Shown here: positions 13,349 through 22,799 of the stretch, in pieces | Layout of the letters: the number at the start of each line of letters is the position of its first letter | How positions within the stretch are numbered: position 1 is the stretch's first letter | NCBI RefSeq assembly: GCF_002291425.1 | Contig: NZ_CP014136.1 | Location: 3,782,001 to 3,846,000 of the forward strand | DNA length: 64,000 bases | Direction of reading: 5' to 3' | DNA from: Gibbsiella quercinecans | Lineage (GTDB): Bacteria > Pseudomonadota > Gammaproteobacteria > Enterobacterales > Enterobacteriaceae | Program-made: the position numbers and the translations under genes | Notes under the pieces: generated by a model | Databases searched by the model: none | The model's input: the letters and a program-made list of their open reading frames with translations, nothing else | What the model was told of the DNA's origin: nothing

Positions 13349-13395
13349 ATACTATATATTGATGTTGGTTTTATCAACCATTCTACATATAGTGT
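13349..13395. promoter_or_regulatory. Pair of NrdR boxes upstream of nrdHIEF
   Basis: Two 16-bp sites, 13349-13364 (ATACTATATATTGATG) and 13380-13395 (ATTCTACATATAGTGT), resemble the NrdR consensus ACACWATATATWGTGT and start 31 bp apart, which is about three helical turns. NrdR is the dATP/ATP-sensing repressor of ribonucleotide reductase operons and binds such paired boxes. They lie about 120-165 bp before the nrdH start. Confidence 0.8.
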
Positions 13396-13470
13396 TTTTT
13401 GCTTTTTTTATGCAAACCCCAGCCGGGCTGGGTTGCGCGGGAAAAATTTTTTTTCTGGCGTGAGTTGTTC

Positions 13471-14325
13471 TTAATGCGGCCCGTCTTCAAACATCTCGAC
13501 AAACGGGTGAGTAACGCCCGCATCGGCGCTGGCGTGGCGGTAAAGTAGCCAGGTGCGGTTTTTCACCGTTTCATCGGCAATCTGGATAGGAACCCGCCAA
13601 AGGCGATCGTTCAACGCCGGATAGTTGGCAACAATGGCATAGCCCAGGCCGCGCGCCACCATGGCTAAACACACCTCCAGCTTATCTACCGTCATCGCCA
13701 CTCGCGGCGGTTGTGAGTAGTTGGCGTTCCACCAGCGCTCAATCAATTGGGTAAGGTGCGGCCCGTGATTGATACGGATTTGCGGCAGTTGCGGCAGCCG
13801 CGCCAGTTCGATGGGCTGGCTGCTCACCAGCAAGTAATCATCTTCTTCGACCAGCTTTTTGCCTTCTTTCCAGCCGAAATCATCCTTGACCAGCGCCAGG
13901 TGAATCTCTTCACGCTGTAGTTTGCGAAATATTGCTTCGCTATAACCACTGATCAAACTCACGCTGATGCCGGGATACAGCCTGCAGAAAGCGGCCAGCC
14001 GTTCCGGCAAACGGTAAGCGGCATAGTTGCTGGAAACGCCGATCCGCAGTTCGCCTTGCCGGGGCCGGTCAAGATCGGACAGCGTGCTCTTCAACTGTTG
14101 GAATTCTTGCAGCATGCCTGTGGCGCGCTGTGCCAGATAGCGCCCCTGCGCGCTGAACACCAGGCCGCGGCTACTGCTGTCAAACAGGCGGATACCGAGT
14201 TTGCGCTCAATTTGGCGCAGGCGGTAGCTTAGCGCCGGCTGTGAGGTGTAAAGCTGTTCGGCGGCGCGTGTGATGTTTTTATGCTGCCAAACCGCCTGTA
14301 CGATCAGCCAGTCTTTTTCATTCAT
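13471..14325 (-). CDS. LysR-family regulator of the M20/M28 module
   Basis: 284 residues with an N-terminal HTH (MNEKDWLIVQAVWQHKNITR, then AEQLYTSQPALSYRLRQIE) and a substrate-binding domain. It is divergent from the M20-SBP-M28 operon starting at 14488, with a perfect palindrome at 14371-14387 between them. It most likely senses a substrate or product of that operon. Start at the ATG at 14325. Confidence 0.88.
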   Translation of the reverse strand: MNEKDWLIVQAVWQHKNITRAAEQLYTSQPALSYRLRQIERKLGIRLFDSSSRGLVFSAQGRYLAQRATGMLQEFQQLKSTLSDLDRPRQGELRIGVSSNYAAYRLPERLAAFCRLYPGISVSLISGYSEAIFRKLQREEIHLALVKDDFGWKEGKKLVEEDDYLLVSSQPIELARLPQLPQIRINHGPHLTQLIERWWNANYSQPPRVAMTVDKLEVCLAMVARGLGYAIVANYPALNDRLWRVPIQIADETVKNRTWLLYRHASADAGVTHPFVEMFEDGPH

Positions 14326-14370
14326 GTGGCGCCCTCCGCCGCTGTTTACGCTCCTACCATAAAATAATTT

Positions 14371-14387
14371 TTGCAGCCGGGCTGCAA
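14371..14387. promoter_or_regulatory. Perfect 17-bp palindrome, candidate LysR operator
   Basis: TTGCAGCCGGGCTGCAA has 8-bp perfect arms around one central base and lies 46 bp before the LysR start and about 100 bp before the M20 gene. The T-N11-A type core and divergent placement fit a LysR binding site; the assignment is by position and symmetry. Confidence 0.55.
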
Positions 14388-14487
14388 GCGATAAAAAAGC
14401 TTAATTGGGCATGCGTAATAAAAACGCTTATATCTAGTTAATATCTTAATTTAAAAGAAATTAGTTGCACTTTTATGGGGATGGGAT

Positions 14488-15699
14488 ATGAGCGAATGCA
14501 CCAATATTGGGCATAAGGAAAAAATTATTTATGCCGTGGATGAGTTGGCCCAACCGATGACGCAACTGGCGATGGCGATCCATGCGCAGCCTGAACTGAG
14601 TTTTCAGGAATACCACGCTGCGGCAGCGCTGATCGCGCCGCTGCGAGCCGCTGGCTTTGAGATTGAGGAAAACGTGGCCGGCATGGCGACGGCGTTTCGC
14701 GCGACCTTTAACGGTAGCCAGGCTGGGCCGCGCATTGCCTTTTTGGCGGAGTACGACGCGCTGGCGGAACTGGGGCATGCCTGCGGACATAATCTGATCG
14801 GCACGGCATCGGTGACGGCGGCTTTGGCGCTAGTGCGCGCTTGCCCGCAAATCCCCGGCCGTATTGAAGTGATTGGCACGCCGGCCGAAGAAGAGGGCGG
14901 CGGTAAAATCATGATGGTCGATGGCGGCGTTTTCCAGGATGTCGATGCGGCCATGATGTTCCATCCGCGCGAACGTAACATGGTGACGCGTGGTGCGCTG
15001 GCCTGCGTGGATGCGGTGTTTCGCTTTTATGGCAAGGCTTCGCATGCTGCATCCGCGCCGCACCTGGGCATCAGCGCGCTGGATGCGGTGATCCAAACGT
15101 TTGTCGGCATCAATGCGCTGCGCCAGTTCTTTACCGACGATGTCCGGGTACACGGCATTATTACCCACGGCGGCAGCGCCACCAATATCGTACCGGCCTA
15201 TGCCGAGGCTAAATTCCTGCTGCGCGCCGCGACGGTGGCTGGCCTGAAAGAAGTGCGGCGCAAAGTGTATGCCGCTACGCGGGCCGCTGCGGAAATGAGC
15301 GGCGCCCGGCTTGAGATCGAAGAAGGGTTGACCTATGCCGAACGTAATAACAACCAGGCCTTGGCGGGCGGTTTCCAGCGCAACCTGGCAACGCTGGGGA
15401 TAGCGGTGAATGAGCCGCCTGCGGGCGGCGGCGTCGGTTCCTCCGACATCGGCAACGTCAGCCAGGTGACCGCCGCTATTCACCCGTATTTACGTATTGG
15501 CGACGCCATGCCGCATACGCCGGAGTTTGCCGTTGCCGCTGGCTCCAGCGCGGGCATGATCGCCATGCTGAATGCCGCCAAAGCGCTGGCGATGACCGCC
15601 TATGATCTTTGCGCCGATCCGGCGTTTTTCCACGCTGTCCGCGATGAGTTTACGCAATGGCAGTCCCGTTCGACTTCCACCGGAGAAATGCATTCATGA
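14488..15699 (+). CDS. M20-family metallo-amidohydrolase (AbgB/aminoacylase-like)
   Basis: 403 residues of the M20D group, which includes p-aminobenzoyl-glutamate hydrolase and aminoacylases. Metal-site segments are AEYDALAELGHACGHN, TPAEEEGGG and MMFHPRERN, with a dimerisation domain in the middle (SHAASAPHLGISALDAV). It probably cleaves an amide bond of a small N-acyl or peptide substrate in the cytoplasm. First gene of a three-gene operon; its stop overlaps the next start (ATGA at 15696-15699). A ribosome site GGGGATGGG precedes the ATG. Confidence 0.82.
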   Translation: MSECTNIGHKEKIIYAVDELAQPMTQLAMAIHAQPELSFQEYHAAAALIAPLRAAGFEIEENVAGMATAFRATFNGSQAGPRIAFLAEYDALAELGHACGHNLIGTASVTAALALVRACPQIPGRIEVIGTPAEEEGGGKIMMVDGGVFQDVDAAMMFHPRERNMVTRGALACVDAVFRFYGKASHAASAPHLGISALDAVIQTFVGINALRQFFTDDVRVHGIITHGGSATNIVPAYAEAKFLLRAATVAGLKEVRRKVYAATRAAAEMSGARLEIEEGLTYAERNNNQALAGGFQRNLATLGIAVNEPPAGGGVGSSDIGNVSQVTAAIHPYLRIGDAMPHTPEFAVAAGSSAGMIAMLNAAKALAMTAYDLCADPAFFHAVRDEFTQWQSRSTSTGEMHS

Positions 15700-16499
15700 A
15701 ACTGTTGAAAATAGCGGCCGTTGCGGCCTTGGCCCTGACTTGCCATGCTGCGTTGGCGGCGGGGCAAACGCTGCGCGTGGCGGCGGATCTGGCCTATCCG
15801 CCGTTCCAGTTCCGCGATCAAAACGGCAAACCGAGCGGTTTTGAAATTGATATCACCAATGCGGTTTGCCAGGCGGTACAGGTGAAGTGTGATTACGTCG
15901 TCAGCAGTTTTGATGCCGAGATCCCATCGTTGGTGGCTAAAAAAGTCGATTTTATTTCACCGCTGGGCGCCACCACCAAACGGCGACAGTCTATTGATTT
16001 TAGTGACTATATTTTCCATGTTCCGACGCAGTTGGTTGCCCGTAAAGGCAGTAATCTGTTGCCGGATGCGGCCGTATTGCAGGGCAAACGGATCGCCGTG
16101 CAACAGGGATCGATCCAGGAAATGTACGCCAACAAGTACTGGGCGGCGAAAGGTGTGGAGATTGTGATGTATCCCGATCAAGACATGATCTATCAGGATC
16201 TGGTTTCCGGCCGTCTTGATGGGGCATTATGCCCGGCGGTGGCCGTGAGCCATGGCTTCTTGAACACGCCGGAAGGGAAAGATTTCGCACTGGTCGGCGG
16301 CGAGGTGCGTGATGACGTACTGTTCAGCATCGGCTCGGCCTATGGGGTGCGCAAAGGGGATGATAAAACGCGTGAATTGCTCAATACCGGCCTGGCGAAG
16401 ATTATGGCCGACGGAACCTGGGACAAGATTAAACAGCACTATTTCGGCGATATCGACATGAAAGTGGCCCCATCAGGGAGCCGCCATGCCGCTCAGTGA
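15696..16499 (+). CDS. Polar amino acid-type ABC transporter substrate-binding protein
   Basis: 267 residues from the ATG at 15696, which opens a signal peptide (MKLLKIAAVAALALTCHAAL ending AAG) and overlaps the M20 stop; a longer frame start at 15657 lies inside the M20 gene and would hide the signal. The mature part is a family 3 solute-binding protein (LRVAADLAYPPFQFRDQNGK, GFEIDITNAVC). No permease or ATPase gene accompanies it, so it must use a transporter encoded elsewhere or act as a stand-alone receptor. It overlaps the downstream M28 gene by 14 nt. Confidence 0.86.
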   Translation: MKLLKIAAVAALALTCHAALAAGQTLRVAADLAYPPFQFRDQNGKPSGFEIDITNAVCQAVQVKCDYVVSSFDAEIPSLVAKKVDFISPLGATTKRRQSIDFSDYIFHVPTQLVARKGSNLLPDAAVLQGKRIAVQQGSIQEMYANKYWAAKGVEIVMYPDQDMIYQDLVSGRLDGALCPAVAVSHGFLNTPEGKDFALVGGEVRDDVLFSIGSAYGVRKGDDKTRELLNTGLAKIMADGTWDKIKQHYFGDIDMKVAPSGSRHAAQ

Positions 16500-18183
16500 A
16501 CTCAATCAGGCGCAGTTGGCGCCGCTGATGCAGCAACTGTTGGCTCGTTTCCAGCATCTGCATCGGCTTTCCGGTTCGGCGGATGCGGAGCACAGCGCCG
16601 ATGTGTTGCTGCAGATGCTTGAAGCGCTTGGCATCGTGGCGACGCGGGAGCGCTGCCCGCTGCTGCTAAGCGATCCGCTCTCCGCCAGCCTGGCGTTGCC
16701 GGGCAACCCAGATTGGCGCTGCGAAGCGAAAACGCGTTCATTTTCTGCCCATTGCCCACAAGGGGTTGAAGCCGAACTGTTTTATGACGAGCGATCGCGG
16801 ATGGCGATTCCGGATCGGCTACAGGCACAGTGGGCGGAGCAGGTGCGTGGCAAGATAGTGATTGCCGATCAGGGGTTTGAAGACTATGTGCAACGGCTAG
16901 CCGCCGCGGGTGCCGCTGGCCTGGTGCATATTTGGGGCTCGCCGGAAGAGGCGCTGCACGAAGAAACGGTTGGCCCCATCTGGGGAACCCCTGTGCCGGA
17001 TGATGCCGTGCGCTATCCAGCGCTGCCGGTGGTTTCCATTAATCAACAGCAGGGCCAATCATTGCTGGCGCTGTGCCGCCAGGGGCGATTAACGGCACGT
17101 CTGGCGACCGAGGTGCGGGTGCATGTTGCCGAATGCAGCCTGCCGTTGGTCACGATTGCCGGGCGCAGCGATGAGTTTGTGCTGTTGTCATCGCATTATG
17201 ATTCCTGGCATGAGGGCGTCACCGATAACGCTACCGGCAATGCACTGTGCCTGGCGCTGGCGTTGCATTTTCATCAGCAGCGCGGGCAGTTGCAGCGTGG
17301 GCTGCGTATTGCCTGGTGGCCTGGCCATTCCAATGCGCGCTATGGCGGCTCGACCTGGTATGCCGATCGGCACCGTGCCGTGCTGCAGAAGCATTGCGTG
17401 GCGCACATCAACGTTGATTCGCCAGGGTGCCGGCAGGCTACAGAAGTGGTGATCAATGCCAGCGGCGCGGAAGATCTCGCATTTCTCAATCAGGCCGTTA
17501 TCGCCGTGACCGGTGCGCCAGCGCGGCGTATCGCCCCTTTGGGCAAGGGGGGTGACCAGTCATTCTGGGGCAGCGGCATTGCCCTGCATTTTGCTTTCCG
17601 GGAAGAGCCGGCGGTGCGGGCTACCCAATCGCCGGGCAGCGGTGGCGGCTGGTGGTGGCATACTCAGGCTGATACGCTAGATAAGGTTGATGAAGCGATT
17701 TTATGGCGCGATTGCCGTATCCATGCCCATTGGCTGGCGGGGTTGTTGAGTGAGCCGGCCTTACCGGCCGATCTGGAAAGCTACCGCCAGCAGATGGTGC
17801 AATCCCTGGTAGAACTGCAGGTGGAGCTTGATGCGCGCTTCGATCTCACGCCGCTTCTGCTACGCCTAGCGGCGATGGCTGCGGATGTTTCCCGCACCGT
17901 GGCCGGTTGGCGGCAGGATCCACGGCGTTGGCAGCCAACGGTTCGCGGGGTGTTGGCGCTTTGGCATCAATTGCGCTACAGCTCAACGGATGATTTTCAT
18001 TACGATCTCAGCTACCGCGGCGGCGCGTTTCCCGGCCTACAGATGTTGCGCGGCCAGCATCAGGCCGACTGTACCGCAGTGACCTTTTTGATGATGGAAA
18101 CCCAGTTTTATCGCCAGCGCGATCGGGCGCTGAGTCTGCTGGCGCAGAGCCATGCCCTGCTGTGCGAGCAGCCAAAGGCGTAG
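16486..18183 (+). CDS. M28-like peptidase with PA-type insert
   Basis: 565 residues. A PA-like region (about 90-210) precedes a Zn-peptidase M28-like domain with SSHYDSWHEGVTDNATGNA, holding the HxD and Asp metal ligands. The usual catalytic EE and following GLxGS region is replaced by WWPGHSNARYGGSTWYAD, so the normal general base is not evident. No signal peptide is seen, so the protein should be cytoplasmic. AGGGAG stands 5 nt before the ATG. Operon with the M20 and binding-protein genes suggests uptake and stepwise hydrolysis of a peptide-like or N-acyl compound. Confidence 0.75.
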   Translation: MPLSELNQAQLAPLMQQLLARFQHLHRLSGSADAEHSADVLLQMLEALGIVATRERCPLLLSDPLSASLALPGNPDWRCEAKTRSFSAHCPQGVEAELFYDERSRMAIPDRLQAQWAEQVRGKIVIADQGFEDYVQRLAAAGAAGLVHIWGSPEEALHEETVGPIWGTPVPDDAVRYPALPVVSINQQQGQSLLALCRQGRLTARLATEVRVHVAECSLPLVTIAGRSDEFVLLSSHYDSWHEGVTDNATGNALCLALALHFHQQRGQLQRGLRIAWWPGHSNARYGGSTWYADRHRAVLQKHCVAHINVDSPGCRQATEVVINASGAEDLAFLNQAVIAVTGAPARRIAPLGKGGDQSFWGSGIALHFAFREEPAVRATQSPGSGGGWWWHTQADTLDKVDEAILWRDCRIHAHWLAGLLSEPALPADLESYRQQMVQSLVELQVELDARFDLTPLLLRLAAMAADVSRTVAGWRQDPRRWQPTVRGVLALWHQLRYSSTDDFHYDLSYRGGAFPGLQMLRGQHQADCTAVTFLMMETQFYRQRDRALSLLAQSHALLCEQPKA

Positions 18184-18209
18184 GGAAGCCGGGGGGATAA
18201 AACGTAAGC

Positions 18210-18231
18210 GGCCCGTGGTTACCCACGGGCC
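18210..18231. terminator. Terminator between the M28 gene and ygaM-like gene
   Basis: GGCCCGTGG and CCACGGGCC form a 9-bp perfect stem with a TTAC loop, followed on the plus strand by a T-rich stretch (TTTGTTGTTTTCTCTTT). It sits between convergent genes and can act in both directions. Confidence 0.7.
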
Positions 18232-18273
18232 AGACGCACATTTGTTGTTTTCTCTTTATAACTACAGGGGGTG

Positions 18274-18582
18274 TTAACGCCGGGCCAGCAGGACGCCGAG
18301 CACGATGCCAACAGCGGCCCCGATGCCTACGCCCTGCCAAGGTTTGTCGTGTATATAGTTGTCAGCATGGCTGACCGCGTCACGCGCGTGCTGTGTCAGG
18401 CTGGGGGAGTCGTTAAAGCGTGCTCGGGCATCGCGTAAAACCCCTTTTGCCTTATTGTGCAGCTCTTTCAGTTCCTCTTTACTCTTATCACCGGAAGCCC
18501 GTAGGACTTCGTCTAATGTATCGGCAAGCAGAGTGACGTCCTGATCGATATCTCGTTCTACTTTTTCGCTTTTCTTAAACAT
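18274..18582 (-). CDS. ygaM: ElaB/YqjD/YgaM-family membrane-anchored protein (DUF883)
   Basis: 102 residues from the ATG at 18582, preceded by GGAG; a longer start at 18705 would add an unlikely 41-residue head. An amphipathic charged helix region ([20 protein letters not shown]) is followed by the family's DARARF and a C-terminal hydrophobic anchor ending [12 protein letters not shown]. coli relatives bind ribosomes at the inner membrane in stationary phase. In E. coli ygaM sits beside nrdH, which supports the name; here about 5 kb of other genes separates them. Confidence 0.82.
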   Translation of the reverse strand: MFKKSEKVERDIDQDVTLLADTLDEVLRASGDKSKEELKELHNKAKGVLRDARARFNDSPSLTQHARDAVSHADNYIHDKPWQGVGIGAAVGIVLGVLLARR

Positions 18583-18795
18583 TCGGCTCTCCGTTTCGAC
18601 ACATGTCCAGTAAGTATAGACCATTTTGGTCATTTTGCAGGCGGTGCTGATGTGTTTGAGCTGCGGCAAACGGCTTCTGTACATTTGGTTACGCGAGGAA
18701 ACCAATCCCTTACTGAAGTGCTACACGGGTTCCTCTATTATCAGCGCAACGGCTCCATTGGGGGCTTACCGAAAAAAACGCTGAGGAATGTCACT

Positions 18796-19188
18796 ATGAA
18801 AAAAGTATTTGCGCTGATCGTTGCTGCCGCTATGGGTCTGTCTTCTGTTGCTTTTGCCGCTGATACTGCAGCTGCACCTGCTTCAGCACCTGCTACTGCT
18901 GCGGCGCCTGCTGCTGCACAGAAAGCACCGGCTAAAACCACCACTCACAAGAAAGCCCATAAAAAAGTCACCAAAAAAGCCCCGGCACAAAAAGCTCAGG
19001 CGGCTAAAAAACATCATAAAGCCACTAAAAAAGCAGCGCCAGCCGCTCAAAAAGCACAGGCTGTAAAAAAACACCACAAAGCCACTAAGAAAGCAGCACC
19101 AGCCGCTCAAAAAGCGCAGGCTGCCAAAAAACACCACAAAACCGCTAAAAAAACCGTCGCTAAAAAAGCCGCTACCCCAGCCGCTTAA
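18796..19188 (+). CDS. asr: Acid-shock protein Asr-like, Lys/His/Ala-rich repeat protein
   Basis: 130 residues from the ATG at 18796, which opens a signal peptide [20 protein letters not shown] ending A/ADT. The mature part is made of Ala-Pro and Lys-rich repeats, with about three copies of a 19-residue unit containing [20 protein letters not shown]-like sequence. Asr is a periplasmic, acid-induced basic protein of enterobacteria. The longer frame beginning at 18652 runs through the promoter and is rejected. A strong terminator follows. Confidence 0.88.
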   Translation: MKKVFALIVAAAMGLSSVAFAADTAAAPASAPATAAAPAAAQKAPAKTTTHKKAHKKVTKKAPAQKAQAAKKHHKATKKAAPAAQKAQAVKKHHKATKKAAPAAQKAQAAKKHHKTAKKTVAKKAATPAA

Positions 19189-19237
19189 TCATCAGTGACG
19201 GAACGGTGCCGGTTAACGGCACCGTGCCAGTATGCAG

Positions 19238-19268
19238 ACACCCGGGCTTGCCCGGGTGTTTTCTTTTT
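19238..19268 (+). terminator. Rho-independent terminator of asr
   Basis: ACACCCGGG and CCCGGGTGT form a perfect 9-bp stem around CTTG, followed by TTTTCTTTTT. A second inverted repeat (ACGGTGCC/GGCACCGT) lies just before it at about 19203-19225. Confidence 0.9.
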
Positions 19269-19299
19269 GTACGCCAACGGGGCAATCATCCGTGCGCTG

Positions 19300-20346
19300 T
19301 CATGCGCTGCGCGGCGGGAGCCATGGCCGGATAAAGTCAACGGCGGCACGAATGGCCTGTTGGTGAAATTCGTCGCGTTGCGCCGCCGGTGTGGCGCAAA
19401 TAAATGCTTCTCCGTCCGCTTCCAGGATGGATTTCGCCGCCGGTGTGCAGGTCGGCAAAAAATCGAAGTGGTTACCGCCAGGCAACGTTAGCGTGCGAAT
19501 AGGGTAGTTACCGCTATCGGCGGCCAGTTTGGCGCCGCCCAGATTCCCCACCGTGTTCCCTTCCATATAGTGCTGCGGCACGATAACCAACAGCGGCGCA
19601 CTGAGCCTGCGCAGGCTGGACGGCGACAGGTAATGCACCATCCCCGGATCGAGCGCGATGGCAAAACGGATGCGCGGATCGGTATAGTCTGCATCCATTT
19701 GCTGTGCCGGCAAGGCCGACAAATCTACCCCGGCCGCAGTATAGAATTGGCAGCTTGGCGTAGCTGGCGCCTGGCGGCAACCGTGGGCGAAACCCTCGCG
19801 CGTGATGCGTCCGCCGATGGCGGCAATGGCGCTGTAGCCCCCTTTGGAATGGCCGATGACGCCGATGGCGTTAGGATTGATATGTTGGCGCCAGCGTGGG
19901 TCTTGGCTGACCGCCGTAATCAGGGCGGAAATATCCTGCGTCTGCTGCCACAGCCTGGCCGAGCGTGCCGGTATGGAATCGCCGGTGGTGCTGCCGGGGT
20001 GGTTCACCGCCACCACGATAGCGCCTTGCTGCACCAACGCCTGCGCCAGCCAGGCTTGGCTCGTTGCGTTGCCGCCGCTGCCATGGCTTAACACAATCAG
20101 CGGGAAACGCCCGGCAGCGGCAGGCGCATCAAGATGGGTGTTGATGCAGTTAAATACTGCGGAGAGGCATTCAGGCGCCGGGGTGCTCGCCGCGCGTTGT
20201 TCATCGGGCGGCGTTGTGGGGTAACGTACCCACCCAGTAAGCACTCGCTCACCGTTGTGAAAGGTCTGTTGATGGCTGGCGACCTGATAGGGCGCGGCAT
20301 TCGCCAATGTGCTGAATAATGCAATAAGCAGCAGTAGGGTTTTCAT
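19300..20346 (-). CDS. Secreted alpha/beta-hydrolase (dienelactone hydrolase/PAF-acetylhydrolase-like)
   Basis: 348 residues with a signal peptide (MKTLLLLIALFSTLANA). The nucleophile elbow GVIGHSKGG places Ser167, and an oxyanion-type LSHGSGGN stands at about 87-93. A C-terminal GGNHFDFLPTC provides a likely catalytic His. The fold resembles periplasmic esterases annotated as dienelactone hydrolases or PAF-acetylhydrolase-like. A single-gene unit between asr and an AraC gene; substrate unknown. Confidence 0.78.
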   Translation of the reverse strand: MKTLLLLIALFSTLANAAPYQVASHQQTFHNGERVLTGWVRYPTTPPDEQRAASTPAPECLSAVFNCINTHLDAPAAAGRFPLIVLSHGSGGNATSQAWLAQALVQQGAIVVAVNHPGSTTGDSIPARSARLWQQTQDISALITAVSQDPRWRQHINPNAIGVIGHSKGGYSAIAAIGGRITREGFAHGCRQAPATPSCQFYTAAGVDLSALPAQQMDADYTDPRIRFAIALDPGMVHYLSPSSLRRLSAPLLVIVPQHYMEGNTVGNLGGAKLAADSGNYPIRTLTLPGGNHFDFLPTCTPAAKSILEADGEAFICATPAAQRDEFHQQAIRAAVDFIRPWLPPRSA

Positions 20347-20492
20347 TTCGGGTTCTCATGGCTGATGGAGACGCCATTGTGCCCACGCCGGGAATTGCCG
20401 CGACCTCGATCGCGATCCAGCACCTCAACCGATTGTTTTAACAGTTTTAAGGCCCTACACTCGGCATTCAGTCACTACTCTGATGGATCGCT

Positions 20493-21515
20493 ATGCCACT
20501 TGTTCCGCTTTCCTTTCTGTTTAGCCTGATGTGCCTGATCCTGCTGTTGCGCCTTGGCCGCCCACAGCGCCAGCGCTGGGCGTTCCAACTGTTGCTGCTG
20601 TTGTGTATCTGGCAGAGCCTGTTGATTGGGGTGCGCTATGGCTACCATGTGGCGCTGTTTAATCCGTTGCAGCCCTTCGGCGCCGTGCTGGTGCCGGTGC
20701 TGAGCTATCTGGCGTTGCTGACCAGTGCCCAGGGGCGGTTGAGCCGTTATACCTATGGGCACCTGCTGCTGCCGCTGTGGGTGTGGCTGGTTGTCCGGTG
20801 GGCGCCGGTGTTGTTGGATGCGTCGATTGTCGCCAGCTATCTGGGCTATGGCATCGCCATGCTGTTTTACCTGCGCCGGGGGGAGAACTGCCTGCAACAG
20901 GTGGCGCTGACGGAAAGCTGGCTGAGCTACCGGCTGTGGCGGGCATTGGGCGCCGTGCTGATACTGTGCAGCATGGCTGAAATCGTGATTATTGTGGATT
21001 TCGAGCTGTTCGACGGGCGGTTGGCGGCGCTGGTGGCCACCGTCAGCAATACGCTGCTGGCTCTTGGCGTCGCCCTGGCGCTTGGGCTGATGCGGCCGCC
21101 GGAGGCCGCGGTGGAGCCCGTGGCGGAGCCGGGCGGCGAGGAGCGTGCCGCCCCTGAACAGACGGCGGCGTGGTTTGCCCAAATATGCCAGCGTTTGCAA
21201 CAGGATAATCTTTACTTAACGCCTGAGCTGAACCTGGCCAGCCTGGCGCGCAAAGTGGGCCTGCCGGCCCGTAAGGTTTCGCAGGCCATTAACCAGCAGA
21301 CCGGGATGAACGTTTCCCAGTATGTGAATCAACTGCGGATCCAGCAGGCGGCGGCGTGGCTGCGCGGCAGTGAAAAGCCCGTGACAGAAATTATGCTGGA
21401 TGCCGGTTTTATCACTAAATCGAATTTTAATCGCGAGTTTCAGCGCGTCCTGGGCATGAGCCCCAGTGAATGGCGCAGGCAGCAAACTGAGAATGAAAAT
21501 AATAATTCGTTATAA
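20493..21515 (+). CDS. Membrane-anchored AraC-family regulator
   Basis: 340 residues. The first 200 or so are strongly hydrophobic, with about seven possible helices (PLVPLSFLFSLMCLILLLRL, LLVLLCIW-like runs); the C-terminal 100 residues form an AraC HTH (LNLASLARKVGLPARKVSQA, then ITEIMLDAGFITKSNFNREF-type second helix). Such proteins are thought to sense at the membrane and bind DNA directly. It precedes an MFS gene on the same strand by 78 bp, its likely target or operon partner. ATG at 20493. Confidence 0.84.
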   Translation: MPLVPLSFLFSLMCLILLLRLGRPQRQRWAFQLLLLLCIWQSLLIGVRYGYHVALFNPLQPFGAVLVPVLSYLALLTSAQGRLSRYTYGHLLLPLWVWLVVRWAPVLLDASIVASYLGYGIAMLFYLRRGENCLQQVALTESWLSYRLWRALGAVLILCSMAEIVIIVDFELFDGRLAALVATVSNTLLALGVALALGLMRPPEAAVEPVAEPGGEERAAPEQTAAWFAQICQRLQQDNLYLTPELNLASLARKVGLPARKVSQAINQQTGMNVSQYVNQLRIQQAAAWLRGSEKPVTEIMLDAGFITKSNFNREFQRVLGMSPSEWRRQQTENENNNSL

Positions 21516-21593
21516 CTATCACATTTCTCATCGGTTTGTGCTGGGGTATGCTGATAGACGTTGTCGTTCCCCCTTGTTTGTGAGCCACGCCCC

Positions 21594-22799
21594 ATGACCG
21601 CAATCAGTAGCAAAGAAAATAATTCTCAGCTTAACAAGCGGATTTTATCCGTGGTGATGTTTACGTTTACCTGTTATCTGACCATCGGTTTGCCGCTGGC
21701 GGTGTTGCCGGGCTTTGTACATAACCACCTGGGTTATAACTCGGTGATGGCAGGGTTGATTATCAGCGCGCAATATTTCGCAACGCTGGTCAGCCGTCCG
21801 CATGCCGGCCGCTACGCCGATCAGTTCGGGCCGAAAAAGGTGGTGCTGTTTGGCCTGGCCTGCTGCGGGTTGAGCGGGGTGTTTTACGCTATCGCCTATT
21901 GGTTCGATGGCCTGCCGTTGCTGAGCCTGATCCTGCTGTGCGTTGGCCGCGTGTTTCTGGGCGTGGGGGAAAGCTTCGCCAGCACCGGTTCGACGCTGTG
22001 GGGCATCGGGTTGGTGGGATCAGCACATACGGCGCGAGTGATTTCCTGGAACGGTGTGGCCACCTATGGTGCGATGGCCGGCGGCGCGCCGCTGGGCGTT
22101 TATCTTAACCAGCACTGGGGCCTGGCCGGGGTGGCCGGGCTGATTGTGTTCGCGGTGCTGGTGTCGTTGTGGCTGGCAAGCGGCAAACCGGTGGTGGCGA
22201 TTTCGGCCGGCAAGCGTATTGCCTTCAGCGCCGTGTTTGGGCGCATCTGGGCGTATGGGGTGGGGTTGGCGCTCGGCACCGTGGGGTTTGGCGTTATCGC
22301 CACGTTCATCACCCTGTACTACGCCGAAAAAAGCTGGAGTGGCGCGGCCTTCACGCTCACGTTATTTAGCTGTGCGTTTGTCGGTATGCGGTTGTTGTTC
22401 AGTAATGCCATCAACCGTCATGGCGGCCTGAGTGTGACGCTGGTGTCTTTTGCGATCGAAATTGCCGGCCTGCTGTTGATCTGGCTGGCGATTGCGCCGT
22501 GGATGGTGCAGATCGGCGCACTGCTGGCCGGGGCGGGCTTCTCGCTGGTGTTCCCGGCGCTGGGCGTTGAGGCGGTAAAACAGGTGCCGCAACAAAACCA
22601 GGGGACTGCGCTTGGGTTGTATTCGGCGTTTCTGGATTTGGCGCTGGGGATCACTGGGCCGGTGGCCGGGCTGCTGATCACCTATAGCGGTATGCCGTCA
22701 ATCTATCTGGCGGCGGCGCTGATGGTGTTTTTTGGCGCGCTGTTAACGCTGCGGATGCAGGCGCTGGCGCGCCGTGGATCGGCAATAAACCATAACTAG
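21594..22799 (+). CDS. MFS transporter, YfcJ/YhhS family
   Basis: 401 residues from the ATG at 21594; the frame can be extended to a TTG at 21561 but the ATG fits the family. Twelve predicted helices, with [17 protein letters not shown] as the loop 2-3 motif and [20 protein letters not shown] typical of the YfcJ/YhhS (UPF0226) exporters. It follows the membrane-bound AraC gene in the same direction. Substrate unknown; arabinose-like sugar or drug export has been proposed for relatives. Confidence 0.8.
   Translation: MTAISSKENNSQLNKRILSVVMFTFTCYLTIGLPLAVLPGFVHNHLGYNSVMAGLIISAQYFATLVSRPHAGRYADQFGPKKVVLFGLACCGLSGVFYAIAYWFDGLPLLSLILLCVGRVFLGVGESFASTGSTLWGIGLVGSAHTARVISWNGVATYGAMAGGAPLGVYLNQHWGLAGVAGLIVFAVLVSLWLASGKPVVAISAGKRIAFSAVFGRIWAYGVGLALGTVGFGVIATFITLYYAEKSWSGAAFTLTLFSCAFVGMRLLFSNAINRHGGLSVTLVSFAIEIAGLLLIWLAIAPWMVQIGALLAGAGFSLVFPALGVEAVKQVPQQNQGTALGLYSAFLDLALGITGPVAGLLITYSGMPSIYLAAALMVFFGALLTLRMQALARRGSAINHN

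Noticed and set aside
18652-18795. N-terminal extension of asr
   Set aside because: It would precede a perfect signal peptide and run through the promoter region; the ATG at 18796 is better.
18883-19137. Tandem repeat region in asr as a mobile or CRISPR-like repeat
   Set aside because: The repeats are in frame and encode the Lys/His/Ala repeats expected of Asr.
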